Shown in pieces: positions 1 to 13,855 of a stretch of DNA of 37,993 bases; position 1 is the first letter of the stretch, and each line of letters opens with the position of its first letter. Under the pieces are notes generated by a model, which saw only the letters and a program-made list of their open reading frames with translations, did not search any database and was not told the DNA's origin. Both the position numbers and the translations under genes were made by a program. Origin of the DNA: SAR116 cluster bacterium AG-426-B08 (lineage in GTDB: Bacteria > Pseudomonadota > Alphaproteobacteria > Puniceispirillales > Marisalimonadaceae); assembly GCA_003213175.1 (NCBI GenBank), contig QCNN01000009.1:1-37993 (forward strand), written 5' to 3'.

Positions 1-737
1 TTTTTATTATTTTCTATTAAATCATCAGATTTATTTTGTTTTTCTTCTAAAATATCATCTTTAGCATTTTTTAGACCCGCAGGCTTTTGAACATTATCCG
101 GAAGCTTATATTTTATAGAGTCCTTTAGTGTTACAAATGAATTTTTTGGGCCAGGCACAGATCCTTTAACAAAAATCAAATCTTGTTCATCATCTATATT
201 AACTACTGTAAGGTTTTGTATTGTTTTTTGGACATTACCATATTGACCAGCCATTTTTTTTCCCTTCCAGACTTTACCTGGATCTTGGCTATTTCCTGTC
301 GAACCATGAGATCTATGACTTATTGAAACACCGTGAGATGCTCTCAAACCAGCAAAATTGTGTCTTTTCATTGCACCAGAGAAACCTTTTCCTATTGATA
401 TACCTGTAACATCTATTTTTTGACCAATAATAAAATGTGAAGCAGCAAATGTATCACCTTCTTTCAGAATCATGTTTTCTGACACAATAAATTCTTTTAA
501 TATTTTTTTTGGCTCGATTTTTGACTTTGAGAAATGTCCTTTTAAAGACCCCGTAACATTTTTCATTTTTTTATTGCCCGCACCAACCTGAACAGCAGTG
601 TAACCATTTTTTTCGTTAGATAAAACAGCTGTGACCTGAACGTTTTCAAGTTTTAGTACTGTAACAGGTATATCTATACCATCATTAGAAAAGGTTCTAG
701 TCATACCAATTTTTTTTGCAATAATACCACTTCTCAT
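1..737 (-). CDS. rplC: 50S ribosomal protein L3 (partial, 3' end outside window)
   Basis: Ribosomal protein L3 binds 23S rRNA near the peptidyl-transferase centre and is an early assembly protein of the large subunit. The frame stays open from 737 to the window edge (245 codons). It begins [14 protein letters not shown], the usual L3 N-terminus, and contains the conserved glycine/histidine-rich loop (residues about 125-165, including [16 protein letters not shown]). The last 35 or so visible residues are a Lys/Asp/Asn-rich tail beyond the usual L3 fold, as in many alphaproteobacteria. An in-frame ATG at 743 is also possible; 737 is preferred because it gives the family N-terminus and leaves about 9 nt after an AGG. 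It follows rpsJ by only a few bases, as in the S10 operon. Confidence 0.96.
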   Translation of the reverse strand, partial: MRSGIIAKKIGMTRTFSNDGIDIPVTVLKLENVQVTAVLSNEKNGYTAVQVGAGNKKMKNVTGSLKGHFSKSKIEPKKILKEFIVSENMILKEGDTFAASHFIIGQKIDVTGISIGKGFSGAMKRHNFAGLRASHGVSISHRSHGSTGNSQDPGKVWKGKKMAGQYGNVQKTIQNLTVVNIDDEQDLIFVKGSVPGPKNSFVTLKDSIKYKLPDNVQKPAGLKNAKDDILEEKQNKSDDLIENNK

Positions 738-747
738 TATCATGAAC

Positions 748-1056
748 CTACAGTTTAATCTCTACATCAACACCTGATGCCAAATCTAACTTCATAAGAG
801 CATCTACCGTTTGAGGAGTTGGTTCTAAAATATCCAAGAGTCTTTTATGAGTTCTTATCTCAAATTGTTCTCTACTTTTTTTATCAACATGGGGACTTTT
901 TAGCACTGTAAACCTTTTTAAAGACGTAGGAAGAGGTATAGGCCCACGTACTTGAGCACCAGTTCTACGTGCAGTGTTAACAATTTCTGTCGTAGATTGG
1001 TCAAGTATCCTATGGTCAAAGGCCTTTAACCTTATTCTAATATTCTGATTTTCCAT
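748..1056 (-). CDS. rpsJ: 30S ribosomal protein S10
   Basis: S10 is a head protein of the 30S subunit and also the NusE partner of NusB in transcription antitermination. The protein is 102 residues, the normal length, with the conserved N-terminus [14 protein letters not shown] and the segments RGPIPLPT and [16 protein letters not shown] that identify the family. It lies 19 bp after tuf and a few bases before rplC, so str and S10 operon genes are physically fused here, as is typical of alphaproteobacteria. Expression is probably by read-through from the fusA-tuf transcript, because no room for a promoter exists in the upstream gap. Confidence 0.98.
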   Translation of the reverse strand: MENQNIRIRLKAFDHRILDQSTTEIVNTARRTGAQVRGPIPLPTSLKRFTVLKSPHVDKKSREQFEIRTHKRLLDILEPTPQTVDALMKLDLASGVDVEIKL

Positions 1057-1072
1057 AAAAAGACTTTCTTAA

Positions 1073-2296
1073 AATTTAAGACTCAATACTTGCAACAACC
1101 CCTGCACCTACAGTTCGACCACCTTCTCTAATAGCAAATCTCAATCCTTCATCCATTGCTATTGGTGATATTAACTCCACCGTCATGGCAATATTGTCAC
1201 CCGGCATTACCATCTCTGTTCCAGATGGTAACTCCACTGAACCTGTTACATCTGTTGTTCTAAAGTAAAATTGTGGACGATAATTACTAAAAAATGGTGT
1301 GTGTCGCCCTCCTTCTTCTTTAGTTAATACATAAGCCTCAGCTTTAAACTTTTTAAACGGCTTAATTGATCCAGGTGCAGCTAACACCTGACCTCTCTCC
1401 ACTTCTTCCCTTTTTGTACCTCTTAAAAGAACACCAACATTATCTCCAGCTTCTCCCTGATCCAATAATTTACGGAACATTTCAACACCAGTACATGTGG
1501 TTTTTGTAGTATCTTTTAAACCAACAATCTCTATTTCTTCTCCTACCTTAACCACACCTCTTTCAATTCTTCCTGTAACAACAGTTCCTCTACCAGAAAT
1601 TGAAAAAACATCTTCAATAGGCATTAAAAAAGGCTGATCTTTAGGTCTTTCTGGTTGTGGTATATATTTATCAACTTCTTCCATAAGAGATGTGATTGAC
1701 TTTATACCGATCTCTTCATCACGACCTTCTAAAGCAGCTAAAGCACTACCCTTGATAATAGGTATATCATCTCCAGGAAATTCATAACTAGTTAGTAATT
1801 CACGTATCTCCAACTCAACTAATTCAAGAAGCTCTGCATCATCAACTTGGTCAACTTTATTTAAATAAACAACCAAAGCTGGCACCCCAACTTGACGGGC
1901 TAATAATATATGCTCTCTTGTCTGAGGCATAGGACCATCGGCAGCATTAACAACTAGTATCGCACCATCCATTTGTGCTGCTCCAGTAATCATGTTTTTA
2001 ACATAATCAGCATGACCTGGGCAATCGACATGCGCATAGTGCCTATTTTCAGTTTCATATTCAACGTGCGCTGTTGAAATTGTAATGCCCCTTTCTCTTT
2101 CTTCAGGAGCTTTATCTATCTGATCATAAGCAGAAAATTCAGCACGACCAGCATCTGCCATAACTTTTGTAATAGCAGCAGTAAGTGTTGTTTTCCCGTG
2201 ATCAACATGTCCAATTGTACCAATGTTTACATGGGGTTTGCTGCGATCAAATTTCTCTTTAGACATCTTTAAAACCTTTCAATCTATTAAGTTTAC
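1073..2296 (-). repeat. tuf long direct repeat, copy A
   Basis: These 1,224 bases match 16940-18163 without any difference that I could find on line-by-line reading, with a constant offset of 15,867. Identity continues 3 bases past the tuf stop codon and 30 bases upstream of the start. It runs through the whole fusA-tuf spacer and the fusA stop codon, then breaks at 2297 (g here, c in the other copy). This is the footprint of homologous gene conversion or duplication, not of an insertion sequence: there are no terminal inverted repeats or transposase. Confidence 0.93.
1076..2266 (-). CDS. tuf: Elongation factor Tu, copy 1 (str operon)
   Basis: EF-Tu is the GTPase that delivers aminoacyl-tRNA to the ribosome. 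The 396-residue protein has the P-loop [10 protein letters not shown] (about 19-28), switch [10 protein letters not shown] (about 81-88), NKVD (about 136-139) for guanine recognition, and the two C-terminal beta-barrel domains ending in [10 protein letters not shown]. An AAAGG Shine-Dalgarno sits 6 nt before the ATG. It follows fusA by 26 bp and precedes rpsJ, the standard str-operon position. The coding sequence and short flanks are identical in nucleotide sequence to the second copy at 16943-18133, which indicates recent gene conversion. Confidence 0.99.
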   Translation of the reverse strand: MSKEKFDRSKPHVNIGTIGHVDHGKTTLTAAITKVMADAGRAEFSAYDQIDKAPEERERGITISTAHVEYETENRHYAHVDCPGHADYVKNMITGAAQMDGAILVVNAADGPMPQTREHILLARQVGVPALVVYLNKVDQVDDAELLELVELEIRELLTSYEFPGDDIPIIKGSALAALEGRDEEIGIKSITSLMEEVDKYIPQPERPKDQPFLMPIEDVFSISGRGTVVTGRIERGVVKVGEEIEIVGLKDTTKTTCTGVEMFRKLLDQGEAGDNVGVLLRGTKREEVERGQVLAAPGSIKPFKKFKAEAYVLTKEEGGRHTPFFSNYRPQFYFRTTDVTGSVELPSGTEMVMPGDNIAMTVELISPIAMDEGLRFAIREGGRTVGAGVVASIES

Positions 2297-4431
2297 GCTA
2301 ATTTAGCCTTTACCTCTTCGGCAACAGCTTGTGGAACTTGTTCATAATGATCAAAAATCATTGTAAATTGAGCTCTACCCTGACTCATTGACCTTAAATT
2401 ATTTACGTATCCAAACATATTTGCAAGTGGAACCATAGCATCAATTACTCTTGCATTGGCCCTGCTATCCATACCACCAACTTGTCCTCTTCTACTATTT
2501 AAATCACCGATAATATCACCCATATATTCTTCAGGTGTAACTACTTCTACTTTCATTATTGGCTCTAATAGAGCTGGGGATGCTTTAGCCATACCCTCTC
2601 TAAAAGCAGATCTGGCAGCAATTTCAAAAGCTAAAACAGAAGAGTCTACATCATGACTTGCGCCATCGATTAAATCTACCTTAAAATCTATACATGGGAA
2701 ACCAGCTACAACTCCGTTATCTTTTGCAGCCTTAAGTCCTTTTTCAACTCCAGGAATATATTCAGTTGGTACAGCACCACCACGAATAGAGTTTATAAAT
2801 TCATAATCTTTTCCTTGGTTAGGAGAAAAAATTAATTTTACTCTTGCAAATTGTCCTGCACCACCTGATTGTTTCTTGTGAGTATAATCAACTTCAACTT
2901 CTTTAGTAATAGTTTCTCTGTATGCTACTTGAGGTGCACCTATGTTAGCCTCAACTTTGAATTCTCTTTTTAATCTATCAATTAAAATGTCTAAATGAAG
3001 CTCACCCATACCTTTCATAATAGTTTGTCCAGACTCTATGTCTGTTGATACTTGAAAAGATGGATCTTCAGCTGCAAGTCTTTGTAATCCAGCAGACATT
3101 TTTTCTTGGTCATTTTTTGATTTTGGCTCAACAGCAATTTCTATGACTGGGTTAGGAAAAGTCATGGTTTCAAGAATAACAGGTTTTTCCAAATCACAAA
3201 GTGTATCTCCAGTTGTGGTGTCTTTCATACCTGCTAAAGCTACAATATCGCCAGCAAAAGCTTCATTTATCTCTTCACGATTGTTAGAATGCATCATCAT
3301 CATTCTACCAACTCTTTCTTTTTTATTTTTGGTGGAATTTGAAATACTATCACCTTTTTTGATTGATCCAGAATAAATTCTCATAAATGTAAGAGATCCT
3401 ACAAATGGATCATTCATTATTTTAAAAGCTAAACCAGAAAAGGGATCTTGGTCACTCGCTTTTCTTTCAATGTTTCTAGTTTCATCTGGATCATTAGGAG
3501 CAAAACCTAAATATGGAGGAACATCTAATGGCCCGGGCAGGAAGTCAATCACGCTATTTAACATAGTTTGAACACCCTTATTTTTAAAAGCTGAACCACA
3601 AAGAACTGGAACAAAACTCATGTTGAGGGTACCTTTTCTAATAAGCTCTCTAAGAGAGTCAGCATCAGGCTCAGATCCATCTAAATATTTTTCCATCCAC
3701 TCATCATCTTGTTCAACTGCAAGTTCTATTAGTTCAGATCTCATTTCCTGAGCCTTTGTAATGAGACTATCTCTAATATCCTTTAATTCCCATGTTGCAC
3801 CAAGATCGTCTGAATCCCATATCCACTCTTTCATGGTTACAAGATCAATCAAACCTTCAAATTGATTTTCAGACCCAATAGGCAAATTAATAGGAATTGG
3901 TAATGCCCCAGTTCTATCTTTAACCATGTCCACGCATTTAAAAAAATCAGCTCCAATTTTGTCCATTTTATTGACAAAAACAATTCTAGGAACTTTATAT
4001 CTATCAGCCTGCCTCCAAACTGTTTCAGTTTGTGGCTCGATACCAGCATTTGCATCTAAAACACAAATAGCGCCATCAAGCACAGCTAGGGATCTTTCGA
4101 CTTCGATAGTAAAATCAACATGACCAGGCGTATCAATTATATTGAATCTAAACTTTGCCTCGTCAGCTGATGAACCATATTTTGGTTCATGATTTTCTCC
4201 ATCTTCAGTTCTATACCAAAAACATGTTGTTGCGGCAGAAGTTATTGTGATGCCTCTTTCTTGCTCTTGTTCCATCCAATCCATGGTTGCATTTCCATCA
4301 TGAACTTCACCAATTTTATGATTTTTGCCGGTGTAATACAAAATTCTTTCAGTAGTGGTGGTCTTACCAGCATCAATGTGCGCCATTATACCAAAATTTC
4401 TATATCGATTTAAACTATATTTTCTAGACAT
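2293..4431 (-). CDS. fusA: Elongation factor G
   Basis: EF-G is the ribosomal translocase GTPase and also acts with RRF in ribosome recycling. At 712 residues it is slightly longer than the E. coli protein (704). Visible motifs are the P-loop [17 protein letters not shown] (about 17-33), switch [11 protein letters not shown], switch [10 protein letters not shown] and NKMD, then domain II and the characteristic domain IV/V sequence ([32 protein letters not shown]). It lies between rpsG (15 bp upstream) and tuf (26 bp downstream) on the same strand, so it is co-transcribed with both. Its stop codon lies inside the tract shared with the second tuf copy. Confidence 0.99.
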   Translation of the reverse strand: MSRKYSLNRYRNFGIMAHIDAGKTTTTERILYYTGKNHKIGEVHDGNATMDWMEQEQERGITITSAATTCFWYRTEDGENHEPKYGSSADEAKFRFNIIDTPGHVDFTIEVERSLAVLDGAICVLDANAGIEPQTETVWRQADRYKVPRIVFVNKMDKIGADFFKCVDMVKDRTGALPIPINLPIGSENQFEGLIDLVTMKEWIWDSDDLGATWELKDIRDSLITKAQEMRSELIELAVEQDDEWMEKYLDGSEPDADSLRELIRKGTLNMSFVPVLCGSAFKNKGVQTMLNSVIDFLPGPLDVPPYLGFAPNDPDETRNIERKASDQDPFSGLAFKIMNDPFVGSLTFMRIYSGSIKKGDSISNSTKNKKERVGRMMMMHSNNREEINEAFAGDIVALAGMKDTTTGDTLCDLEKPVILETMTFPNPVIEIAVEPKSKNDQEKMSAGLQRLAAEDPSFQVSTDIESGQTIMKGMGELHLDILIDRLKREFKVEANIGAPQVAYRETITKEVEVDYTHKKQSGGAGQFARVKLIFSPNQGKDYEFINSIRGGAVPTEYIPGVEKGLKAAKDNGVVAGFPCIDFKVDLIDGASHDVDSSVLAFEIAARSAFREGMAKASPALLEPIMKVEVVTPEEYMGDIIGDLNSRRGQVGGMDSRANARVIDAMVPLANMFGYVNNLRSMSQGRAQFTMIFDHYEQVPQAVAEEVKAKLA

Positions 4432-4446
4432 TACAATTCCTCAATC

Positions 4447-5297
<851 letters not shown>

Positions 5298-5374
5298 ATC
5301 AATCCTTAATTAGTATAATAGATTTCTAATTTAGTGTCTGGAATTATCCACTACCTAAATTAAAATAATGCCGA

Positions 5375-5403
5375 AACATATACCTGAAATACTAAGAAAT
5401 CAA
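5375..5403 (-). promoter_or_regulatory. Possible sigma70-type promoter upstream of rpsL
   Basis: On the minus strand TTGATT (5398-5403) is followed after exactly 17 nt by TATGTT (5375-5380), each four of six matches to consensus. It lies inside the 133 bp rpoC-rpsL spacer and would give a leader of about 70 nt. A second, weaker candidate (CAGACA, 17 nt, TATACT) lies nearer rpsL but leaves almost no leader. In AT-rich DNA such matches arise by chance, so confidence is modest. Confidence 0.4.
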
Positions 5404-5430
5404 GTAAAAACATTAAAAAAAAAAATTCTT

Positions 5431-8400
5431 TTAGAGTTCGTTTGATAAAGACGTATTCTCGTCTTCTTTAGCCGCTTCTTCTAAAAGTTCTTTATCCCTT
5501 TTATTAGCTATACCTCTGAATTTATTTACTACTGAACCCGTTCCAGCAGGAACCAATCTTCCAACTATAACATTTTCCTTTAAACCCGCTAAAGAATCAG
5601 TTTTACCTGATACAGCAGCCTCAGTCAAAACTCTTGTTGTTTCTTGAAATGATGCGGCTGAAATGAAGCTATCTGTCTGAAGGCTAGCTTTGGTTATACC
5701 TAATAAAATATGGTTTCCTTTAGCTGGTTTTTTATTTTCTGAAATAACTTTGTCATTTACTTGTTTAAATTCAGCCCTATTAACATGCTCTCCATTTAAA
5801 AAGGTCGTATCTCCATGGTCTGTTATTTCTATTTTTTGTAACATTTGCCTAACAATAACCTCGATGTGTTTATCATTAATTTTCACACCTTGTAATCTGT
5901 AAACATCTTGGACTTCCTTGACCAAGTAATTTGCAAGAGCTTCAATGCCTAATATGTTTAATATATCATGGGGAACTGGACTACCGTCTATTATTAAATC
6001 ACCTTTTCTTATAAAGTCGCCTTCTTGAACAGCTAACAATTTTCCCTTTGGAACCATATATTCAACTGCTTCTATGTTTTCATCTTTAGGGTTTATTCTA
6101 ATACGTCTTTTAGTTTTGTAATCTGTTCCAAATTCTATTATACCATCAATCTCAGCTATGACTGCAAAATCTTTTGGCTTTCTTGCTTCAAAAAGCTCAG
6201 CAACTCTTGGCAAACCACCAGTTATATCTCTGGTTTTAGTACTTTCTCTTGGAATTCTAGCTAAAACTGTTCCAGCTTTCACTTTACTTCCATTGTCAAT
6301 CTGAAGAATAGCGTTAACAGACATAAAATATCTGGCTTCCAGACCATTATTTAAGTTGATAACATTTCCATCATCATCTCTAATGGTAATCCTTGGTCTT
6401 AAATCTGCTCCACCCTGTTGCTGCTTCCAATCTATAACTTCACGGTTAGCTATACCTGTAATGTCATCTACAACTTCCCTCATTGATATTCCATCAATTA
6501 AATCGACATAGTTAGCCGTACCCTTTTTTTCAGATATAATTGGAATCGTGTATGGATCCCATTCTACTAGAACTTCACCCCCTTTAACGTCATCACCCTC
6601 ATTCTTAAGCAATTTAGCCCCATATTGAAGCCTGTACCTAGCTTTTTCACGACCTTGAACATCAAGTATCATCATTTCTGAAGACCTAGACATAACAACT
6701 TGACTTCCATCTTCAGTCTTAATTAAAGAAGCATTATCGAGTTTTATTTTTCCATCAAAAGGAGCTTCTATATTTGATTGTTCTGCTCCTCTTTGAGCCG
6801 CACCTCCTATATGAAATGTTCTCATGGTTAATTGAGTTCCTGGCTCACCAATTGACTGTGCAGCAACCACACCAACAGCTTCACCCATATTAACCGGTGT
6901 TCCTCTTGCTAAGTCACGCCCATAACATACTCCACAAATGCCTTCCTTTGCTTCACATGTTAGCGGCGATCTAATCATCACATGATCTATTCCTGATTTT
7001 TCTATAAGATCTATAGCCACTTCATCAATTATTTGTCCAGCCTCTACTATTTTAATTTTATTTTCAGGAGATACAATATCTTCTACAGCAGATCTTCCAA
7101 GTATCCTATCACCAAGAGATTCAATTACTTCACCACCCTCAATAACTGCTCTGGTATCAAAACCGTTGGTTGTGCCACAATCAACCTCTTTAACGATACA
7201 ATCTTGTGCAACATCAACCAGACGTCTTGTTAAATAACCAGAGTTAGCTGTCTTTAATGCCGTATCAGCAAGTCCTTTTCTTGCGCCGTGTGTTGAATTA
7301 AAATACTCCAATACATCAAGACCTTCTTTAAAGGACGAAATGATTGGTGTCTCAATAATTTCGCCCGATGGTTTAGCCATTAAACCTCTCATTCCTGCTA
7401 ATTGTTTTATTTGAGCGGCTGAACCTCTTGCACCTGAATGAGCCATCATCCATACAGAGTTTACTGGTTCATCATCTTTTATTGTTGAAATGTTATTCAT
7501 CATTTCATCAGCCACGTCATCTGAACATTTAGACCACACATCAACAACTTTATTATATTTTTCACCTTGAGTTATCAACCCATCTAAATATTGTTGTTCA
7601 AAATTTTTGACTTTTTTCTCAGCTTCTGAAACTAAATCTGACTTTGCTTTAGGTGTCTCAAGATCTGATATTCCAAAAGAAATACCAGCGATACAGGCAT
7701 GATTAAAACCCATAGCCATTAACCTATCACAAAAAATCACAGTTTCTTTCTGACCACAATGTCTATAAACATAATCTATGACATTTGTAACTTCCTTTTT
7801 TGTCATCAATTTATTTAAAATTTCAAAAGTAATTGACGAGTGGTTTGGAAGAATTTTTGATAGCTTTGCTCTCCCAGGTGAAGTTTCAACTAGTTTGATA
7901 TTTTTGTTTCCATTTTCATCAACAGAGGAGATCCTAATTTTTACTTTTGCTTGTAAATCTACTTTCCCGTGATCAAGAGCAATTAAGGCTTCATCAGAAG
8001 ATGCAAATATCATGTTCTCACCCTTAGCCTTATTTTTCAACATAGAAAGATAATAAAGACCAAGAATAATATCTTGTGAGGGAACAATTATTGGTTTTCC
8101 ACTAGATGGTGAAAGAATATTATTTGTGGACATCATTAGAACTCTTGCTTCTAATTGTGCCTCTAATGATAATGGCACATGAACGGCCATTTGGTCACCA
8201 TCAAAATCTGCATTAAACGCTGTGCAAACAAGAGGATGTAAATTAACAGCCTTACCTTCGATCAAAACTGGCTCAAACGCCTGAATGCCTAATCTATGTA
8301 AAGTTGGAGCTCTGTTGAGAAGAACAGGATGTTCTCTTATGACTTCCTCTAAAATATCCCAAACTTCAGGCCTTTCTTTTTCTACCATTCTTTTTGCTGC

Positions 8401-9588
8401 TTTAATAGTATTTGCTAATCCGTAAAGTTCTAATTTTGAATATATAAATGGTTTGAATAATTCCAAAGCCATCTTCTTTGGCAGACCACATTGATGTAAT
8501 TTTAGTTCAGGACCCACCACAATTACTGAACGACCCGAGTAATCAACTCTTTTACCCAATAAATTTTGCCTGAATCTACCTTGCTTACCCTTAAGCATGT
8601 CGGATAATGATTTTAAAGGTCTTTTATTGACGCCAGTAATTACTCGTCCTCTTCTACCATTATCAAAAAGAGCATCAACTGATTCTTGAAGCATTCTTTT
8701 TTCATTTCTAATTATAATATCTGGTGCTCTTAATTCGATAAGTCTTTTTAATCTGTTGTTTCTGTTAATTACTCTTCTATACAAGTCATTTAAATCTGAC
8801 GTGGCAAATCTTCCTCCATCTAAGGGCACTAAAGGTCTCAGTTCAGGTGGAATAACTGGAACAACTTCTAAAATCATCCATTCAGGTTTTGATCCTGATT
8901 CTAAAAAGGCCTCCACAAGTTTTAAACGCTTGACAAGTTTTTTTCTTTTAATTTCTGAATTTGTTTGCTCTAAATCTTCTTTAATTTTTGATAACTCTTC
9001 TTTAAGATTTAGTTCCGATAAAATTTTTCTAATTGCTTCTGCACCAATTGCAACTTCAAAACTCTCATCACCAAAATCATCAAGAGATTTGTCGTACTCT
9101 TCTTCAGACAACAATTGCCCCTTTTTAAGTGAGGTCAACCCTGGTTCAGTAACAAGAAAACTTTCAAAGTAAAGAACTTTCTCTAAATCTTTCAATATCA
9201 TGTCTGTTAACAGACCTATTCGTGAAGGCAACGATTTTAAAAACCAAATGTGAGCAACTGGCGATGCTAACTCAATATGACCCATTCTCTCTCGTCTTAC
9301 TTTAGACAAAGTAACTTCAACACCACATTTTTCACAAATTATTCCTCTATATTTCATACGTTTGTATTTTCCACATAAGCATTCATAATCTCTAACCGGA
9401 CCAAATATTTTTGCACAAAACAAACCATCTCTTTCGGGTTTAAAAGTTCTATAATTAATCGTTTCTGGTTTTTTAATTTCGCCAAAAGACCAGCTTCTGA
9501 TGGCTTCAGGTGAAGCTATCGAGATTCCAATTTTATCAAATGCTTGTGAGGATTCAATTTGATTAAATGGATTTACAAGTTCATTCAT
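5431..9588 (-). CDS. rpoC: DNA-directed RNA polymerase subunit beta'
   Basis: This is the largest RNA polymerase subunit, forming the clamp and the catalytic centre. At 1,385 residues it has the usual proteobacterial length. The N-terminal zinc finger has Cys70, Cys72, Cys85 and Cys88, the same spacing as E. coli. The Mg2+-binding NADFDGD motif lies near residue 460, and the second zinc site is seen in [13 protein letters not shown]. The bridge helix/trigger loop region includes [16 protein letters not shown]. It begins 21 bp after rpoB on the same strand and must be co-transcribed with it. Confidence 0.99.
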   Translation of the reverse strand: MNELVNPFNQIESSQAFDKIGISIASPEAIRSWSFGEIKKPETINYRTFKPERDGLFCAKIFGPVRDYECLCGKYKRMKYRGIICEKCGVEVTLSKVRRERMGHIELASPVAHIWFLKSLPSRIGLLTDMILKDLEKVLYFESFLVTEPGLTSLKKGQLLSEEEYDKSLDDFGDESFEVAIGAEAIRKILSELNLKEELSKIKEDLEQTNSEIKRKKLVKRLKLVEAFLESGSKPEWMILEVVPVIPPELRPLVPLDGGRFATSDLNDLYRRVINRNNRLKRLIELRAPDIIIRNEKRMLQESVDALFDNGRRGRVITGVNKRPLKSLSDMLKGKQGRFRQNLLGKRVDYSGRSVIVVGPELKLHQCGLPKKMALELFKPFIYSKLELYGLANTIKAAKRMVEKERPEVWDILEEVIREHPVLLNRAPTLHRLGIQAFEPVLIEGKAVNLHPLVCTAFNADFDGDQMAVHVPLSLEAQLEARVLMMSTNNILSPSSGKPIIVPSQDIILGLYYLSMLKNKAKGENMIFASSDEALIALDHGKVDLQAKVKIRISSVDENGNKNIKLVETSPGRAKLSKILPNHSSITFEILNKLMTKKEVTNVIDYVYRHCGQKETVIFCDRLMAMGFNHACIAGISFGISDLETPKAKSDLVSEAEKKVKNFEQQYLDGLITQGEKYNKVVDVWSKCSDDVADEMMNNISTIKDDEPVNSVWMMAHSGARGSAAQIKQLAGMRGLMAKPSGEIIETPIISSFKEGLDVLEYFNSTHGARKGLADTALKTANSGYLTRRLVDVAQDCIVKEVDCGTTNGFDTRAVIEGGEVIESLGDRILGRSAVEDIVSPENKIKIVEAGQIIDEVAIDLIEKSGIDHVMIRSPLTCEAKEGICGVCYGRDLARGTPVNMGEAVGVVAAQSIGEPGTQLTMRTFHIGGAAQRGAEQSNIEAPFDGKIKLDNASLIKTEDGSQVVMSRSSEMMILDVQGREKARYRLQYGAKLLKNEGDDVKGGEVLVEWDPYTIPIISEKKGTANYVDLIDGISMREVVDDITGIANREVIDWKQQQGGADLRPRITIRDDDGNVINLNNGLEARYFMSVNAILQIDNGSKVKAGTVLARIPRESTKTRDITGGLPRVAELFEARKPKDFAVIAEIDGIIEFGTDYKTKRRIRINPKDENIEAVEYMVPKGKLLAVQEGDFIRKGDLIIDGSPVPHDILNILGIEALANYLVKEVQDVYRLQGVKINDKHIEVIVRQMLQKIEITDHGDTTFLNGEHVNRAEFKQVNDKVISENKKPAKGNHILLGITKASLQTDSFISAASFQETTRVLTEAAVSGKTDSLAGLKENVIVGRLVPAGTGSVVNKFRGIANKRDKELLEEAAKEDENTSLSNEL

Positions 9589-9609
9589 TACATATACTCC
9601 AATAATTAT

Positions 9610-12600
9610 TTATTCAGAATTTTCCATATTTACATTTAAACCTAATGATTTTAGTTCTTTTATTAAAACATTAAAAGATTCTGGGATACCAGCTTCAAAG
9701 TCGTCATCACCTCTTATAATAGCTTCATAAACTTTTGTTCTACCAGATACATCATCTGATTTAACAGTAAGCATTTCTTGTAACGTATATGCGGCACCGT
9801 AAGCTTCAAGAGCCCAAACCTCCATTTCACCAAATCTTTGACCACCAAATTGAGCTTTGCCACCTAAAGGCTGCTGCGTAACAAGGGAATAGGGTCCTAT
9901 TGATCTTGCATGTATTTTATCATCAACTAAATGGTGTAATTTAAGCATATAAATGTAACCAACAGTCACTTTTCTATCAAATTTTTCACCAGTTCTTCCA
10001 TCGGTTAGATTTACTTGACCAGTTTTATCTAAATCTGCTAAATCCAACATTTTGTATACATCATCTTCATTGGCTCCATCAAAAACAGGTGTAGCCATTG
10101 GAACTCCCCTTTTTAAATTCTTAGCTTGTTGGAGAATTTCTTCATCTGTCAACTTTGTAAAATGAGCTTTATAATTTTCACCATATATATTTTTTAGCAG
10201 AGATTTCAAATCAGATAACTTTTTTCCTTTATCAATTTGATTAATCATATTTGAAATTTTTTTACCTAAACCCGATGCAGCCCAACCTAAATGAGTCTCT
10301 AATATTTGTCCTACATTCATTCTAGATGGAACTCCAAGAGGGTTTAATACCACATCAACAGGCGTACCATCATCCAAATAAGGCATATCCTCTACAGGTA
10401 AAATTTTAGAAATTACACCCTTATTTCCATGCCTGCCAGCCATTTTATCGCCAGATTGCAACTTTCGTTTTACTGCAATGAAAACTTTTACCATTTTCAT
10501 CACACCAGGTAACAATTCATCACCTCTTTGCAATTTATCAACACGATCATTAAATTTATTTTCAAGATTTTTTGATACTACTTCAAAGTGTTCATTTAAG
10601 TTTGAAATCTGTTTCTGAACTGCTTCGTCTTCTATGATCAATGATAACAATTCTTCTCTCGTAAACCCTTCTAAATCATTGGATTTTAAAATCTTACCTT
10701 TTTTAACCTTTCCTTGAGTCTTATTAACCTTTTGTCCGTCCAAAAGCTCGTGTAGTTTTCCGTAAAAACCTTTCTCTAAGATTAATTTTTCATCATCTCT
10801 ATCTTTTGCAAATTTCTCAATCTCGTATCTTTCTATAGCTCTTGACCTTTCATCTTTTTCAATTCCCCTTCTTGAAAAAACTCTTACGTCTACGACTGTA
10901 CCAGACACACCAGGAGGCACCCTTAATGATGTATCTCTTACATCCGATGCTTTTTCACCGAAAATAGCTCTAAGCAATTTTTCTTCGGGTGTTATGGGAC
11001 TCTCACCTTTTGGAGTAACTTTACCAACCAGAATATTTCCAGCTTGCACTTCAGCACCTATATAAATCATACCAGCCTCATCAAGACTTGCGAGAGCCTC
11101 TTCACCAACGTTAGGTATGTCACGTGTTATTTCCTCTTGACCTAGCTTAGTATCTCTTGCCATGACTTCAAATTCTTCAATGTGAATAGATGAAAAAACA
11201 TCATCTTTAACAATTTTTTCTGAAACAAGAATTGAGTCTTCAAAGTTATAACCATTCCATGGCATAAATGCTACTAATACATTTCTACCTAAACCTAGTT
11301 CTCCATCTTCTGTTGAAGGTCCATCAGCTATAATATCACCTTCTCTAACCAAATCCCCAACCTCTACTAAAGGCCTTTGGTTTATACAAGTATTCTGGTT
11401 ACTTCTTTGAAACTTCATTAAAGTGTAAATATCTACGGGAGATATATCTTTTTCATCATCAGTTAGAGCTCTAATAACTATCCTAGTTGAATCTACTTGG
11501 TCTACAACACCATTTCTTCTTGCCACGATATTAACGCCTGAGTCTCTAGCTACAGTAGCTTCAATTCCCGTTCCTACCAAAGGACTCTCTGCCTTTATCA
11601 AAGGCACTGCTTGTCTTTGCATATTTGATCCCATTAGGGCTCTATTAGCGTCATCATTTTCTAGAAAAGGAATTAAGGCTGAGGCTACCGATACTAATTG
11701 TTTTGGTGACACATCCATCAATTCAATATCTTCTGGCTTAGCTAATCCAATATCACCAGCCTTCCTAACTGGAATCAGCTCTCCTGTAAAAGCGTTATTA
11801 CTATCTATTTGGGCATTCGCTTGTGCAATTGTATATCTACCTTCTTCTATGGCAGATATGTAAGTCACAGTATCAGTAACCTTTCCACTTTCAACTTTTC
11901 TGTAAGGGGTTTCAATAAAGCCATATTTATTGACTTGTGCAAAAGTAGCTAAAGAGTTAATGAGACCAATATTGGGACCTTCTGGTGTTTCGATTGGACA
12001 AATTCTACCGTAATGGGTTGGATGAACGTCTCTAACTTCAAAACCAGCTCTTTCTCTTGTAAGACCACCTGGTCCAAGAGCAGAAACTCTCCTTTTGTGC
12101 GTAATTTCAGATAAAGGGTTTGTTTGATCCATAAATTGAGAAAGTTGGCTTGAACCAAAAAACTCTCTAATTGCAGCCGCAGCTGGCTTTGCATTTATTA
12201 AGTCTTGAGGCATTAATGTTTCAATTTCATTAGCAGAACTCATTCTCTCTCGAATAGCTCTTTCCATTCTTAATAAACCAACTCTATATTGATTTTCTAT
12301 CAGCTCACCTACCGATCTGACTCTTCTATTTCCAAGGTGATCAATATCATCAACTTCTCCATACCCATCCTTGAGACCAACTAGTACTTTAACAATTGTT
12401 AAAATGTCAACTTTTCTTAATGTTCTCTCAGAATCATCCACCTCTAAATTTAGTCGAGCAGACATTTTAACTCTTCCTACAGCTGATAAGTCATATCTTT
12501 CATTATCAAAAAACAAATTTTTAAAAAGAGCTTCTGCAGTATCATAAGCTGGAGGTTCTCCTGGTCTCATTACCCTATAAATATCCACTAATGCCTCTTC

Positions 12601-13779
12601 CCTTGAAGCATTTTTATCTACCCCAAAAGTATTTAATATCCAAGGACCTGCATTATTACTGTCTACAATTAATAAATTTATTGTTTTTGGTTCTAATTTT
12701 TTTAGACTATTTATTGCGTCTTCATCTAATTGTTGTCCTGCTTCAAATAAAACTTCACCTGTCTGCTCATTAATTAAATCTTCAGATAAATATGATCCGA
12801 TCAATTCTTCTTCTTGAATAAAAATTTTCTTCAATCCATCTTCTGACAATTTTTTTAAATTTCTGGGAGAAATTTTTTCATTGTTAGGCACAACAATAGT
12901 TCCATCTTCAGCATTAACTAAATCGAACTTTAATTTTTGATTCCTGTACTTTGCTGGGTTAAATTCAGATACCCATCCTTCATTTGTATTTGTGATTGTT
13001 TCACTTTTATAAAAATAATTAAGAATTTCCTCTTTTGACATCCCGTTTAACTTTGATCTCTCTGGATGAATGTTCTTCTTTAAGCATTCTTGGAGATAAT
13101 GTTCTGATTTCTCACTTAAAAGAGCCATCAAAAAAGTTGTACATGGAATTTTTCTTCTTCTGTCAATTCTAACATTAATTATGTCTTTTGGATCAAATTC
13201 AAAGTCAAGCCATGATCCTCGATAGGGAATAACTCTTGCTGCGAACAAGAACTTACCTGAAGCGTGTGTTTTGCCTTTGTCATGATCAAAAAATACACCA
13301 GGAGATCTATGCATTTGAGAAACAATTACTCTTTCAACGCCATTCACTACAAATGTTCCGTTTGGAGTCATTAATGGCATTTCTCCAAGATATACATCTT
13401 GTTCTTTCATATCTCTTACAGACTTTGTTCCTGATTCTTCATCTATATCCCATACTATTAATCTAAGGGTTACCCTTAAACCAGAGGCAAAAGTTAAATC
13501 TCTTTGCTGACATTCTTCAACATCATATTTTGGTGGCTCAAGATTATAGGAAACAAACTCTAATCTTGACTTTCCTGAGAAATCGTCAATTGGAAAAATT
13601 GATTTGAACACCTCTTGTAAACCCTCATCGATTCTATCTTCAGGATTTGTATACATCTGAAGATACTGCTCATAAGAATGTCTTTGAACTTCAATTAAAT
13701 TAGGCATTGATACAGCTTCGTAAATTTTTCCGAATGACCTTCTTTTTCTTCTTCTATTTAATAGAGTACTTGTTTCCAT
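9610..13779 (-). CDS. rpoB: DNA-directed RNA polymerase subunit beta
   Basis: The beta subunit forms the other half of the RNA polymerase active-site cleft. The 1,389-residue product starts in a typical alphaproteobacterial way ([23 protein letters not shown]). It contains the rifampicin pocket segment [20 protein letters not shown], where residues tied to resistance look wild type, then [26 protein letters not shown] and the C-terminal [19 protein letters not shown]. It is about 45 residues longer than the E. coli subunit. It follows rplL after a 76 bp spacer in which no clear attenuator hairpin was seen. Confidence 0.99.
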   Translation of the reverse strand: METSTLLNRRRKRRSFGKIYEAVSMPNLIEVQRHSYEQYLQMYTNPEDRIDEGLQEVFKSIFPIDDFSGKSRLEFVSYNLEPPKYDVEECQQRDLTFASGLRVTLRLIVWDIDEESGTKSVRDMKEQDVYLGEMPLMTPNGTFVVNGVERVIVSQMHRSPGVFFDHDKGKTHASGKFLFAARVIPYRGSWLDFEFDPKDIINVRIDRRRKIPCTTFLMALLSEKSEHYLQECLKKNIHPERSKLNGMSKEEILNYFYKSETITNTNEGWVSEFNPAKYRNQKLKFDLVNAEDGTIVVPNNEKISPRNLKKLSEDGLKKIFIQEEELIGSYLSEDLINEQTGEVLFEAGQQLDEDAINSLKKLEPKTINLLIVDSNNAGPWILNTFGVDKNASREEALVDIYRVMRPGEPPAYDTAEALFKNLFFDNERYDLSAVGRVKMSARLNLEVDDSERTLRKVDILTIVKVLVGLKDGYGEVDDIDHLGNRRVRSVGELIENQYRVGLLRMERAIRERMSSANEIETLMPQDLINAKPAAAAIREFFGSSQLSQFMDQTNPLSEITHKRRVSALGPGGLTRERAGFEVRDVHPTHYGRICPIETPEGPNIGLINSLATFAQVNKYGFIETPYRKVESGKVTDTVTYISAIEEGRYTIAQANAQIDSNNAFTGELIPVRKAGDIGLAKPEDIELMDVSPKQLVSVASALIPFLENDDANRALMGSNMQRQAVPLIKAESPLVGTGIEATVARDSGVNIVARRNGVVDQVDSTRIVIRALTDDEKDISPVDIYTLMKFQRSNQNTCINQRPLVEVGDLVREGDIIADGPSTEDGELGLGRNVLVAFMPWNGYNFEDSILVSEKIVKDDVFSSIHIEEFEVMARDTKLGQEEITRDIPNVGEEALASLDEAGMIYIGAEVQAGNILVGKVTPKGESPITPEEKLLRAIFGEKASDVRDTSLRVPPGVSGTVVDVRVFSRRGIEKDERSRAIERYEIEKFAKDRDDEKLILEKGFYGKLHELLDGQKVNKTQGKVKKGKILKSNDLEGFTREELLSLIIEDEAVQKQISNLNEHFEVVSKNLENKFNDRVDKLQRGDELLPGVMKMVKVFIAVKRKLQSGDKMAGRHGNKGVISKILPVEDMPYLDDGTPVDVVLNPLGVPSRMNVGQILETHLGWAASGLGKKISNMINQIDKGKKLSDLKSLLKNIYGENYKAHFTKLTDEEILQQAKNLKRGVPMATPVFDGANEDDVYKMLDLADLDKTGQVNLTDGRTGEKFDRKVTVGYIYMLKLHHLVDDKIHARSIGPYSLVTQQPLGGKAQFGGQRFGEMEVWALEAYGAAYTLQEMLTVKSDDVSGRTKVYEAIIRGDDDFEAGIPESFNVLIKELKSLGLNVNMENSE

Positions 13780-13855
13780 AGGTTTAGATATCCTCTAAAT
13801 GGTAAGTTAATTTCAAAAATGCGTTTATATTGTAAAAAATAATAAATCTACAAAT

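Noticed and set aside
8756-9172. 138-codon open frame on the plus strand, antisense to rpoC
   Set aside because: It lies wholly within the well-conserved rpoC coding sequence, has no recognisable motif or ribosome-binding site, and its Ser/Lys/Phe-rich composition is what the complement of rpoC codons gives.
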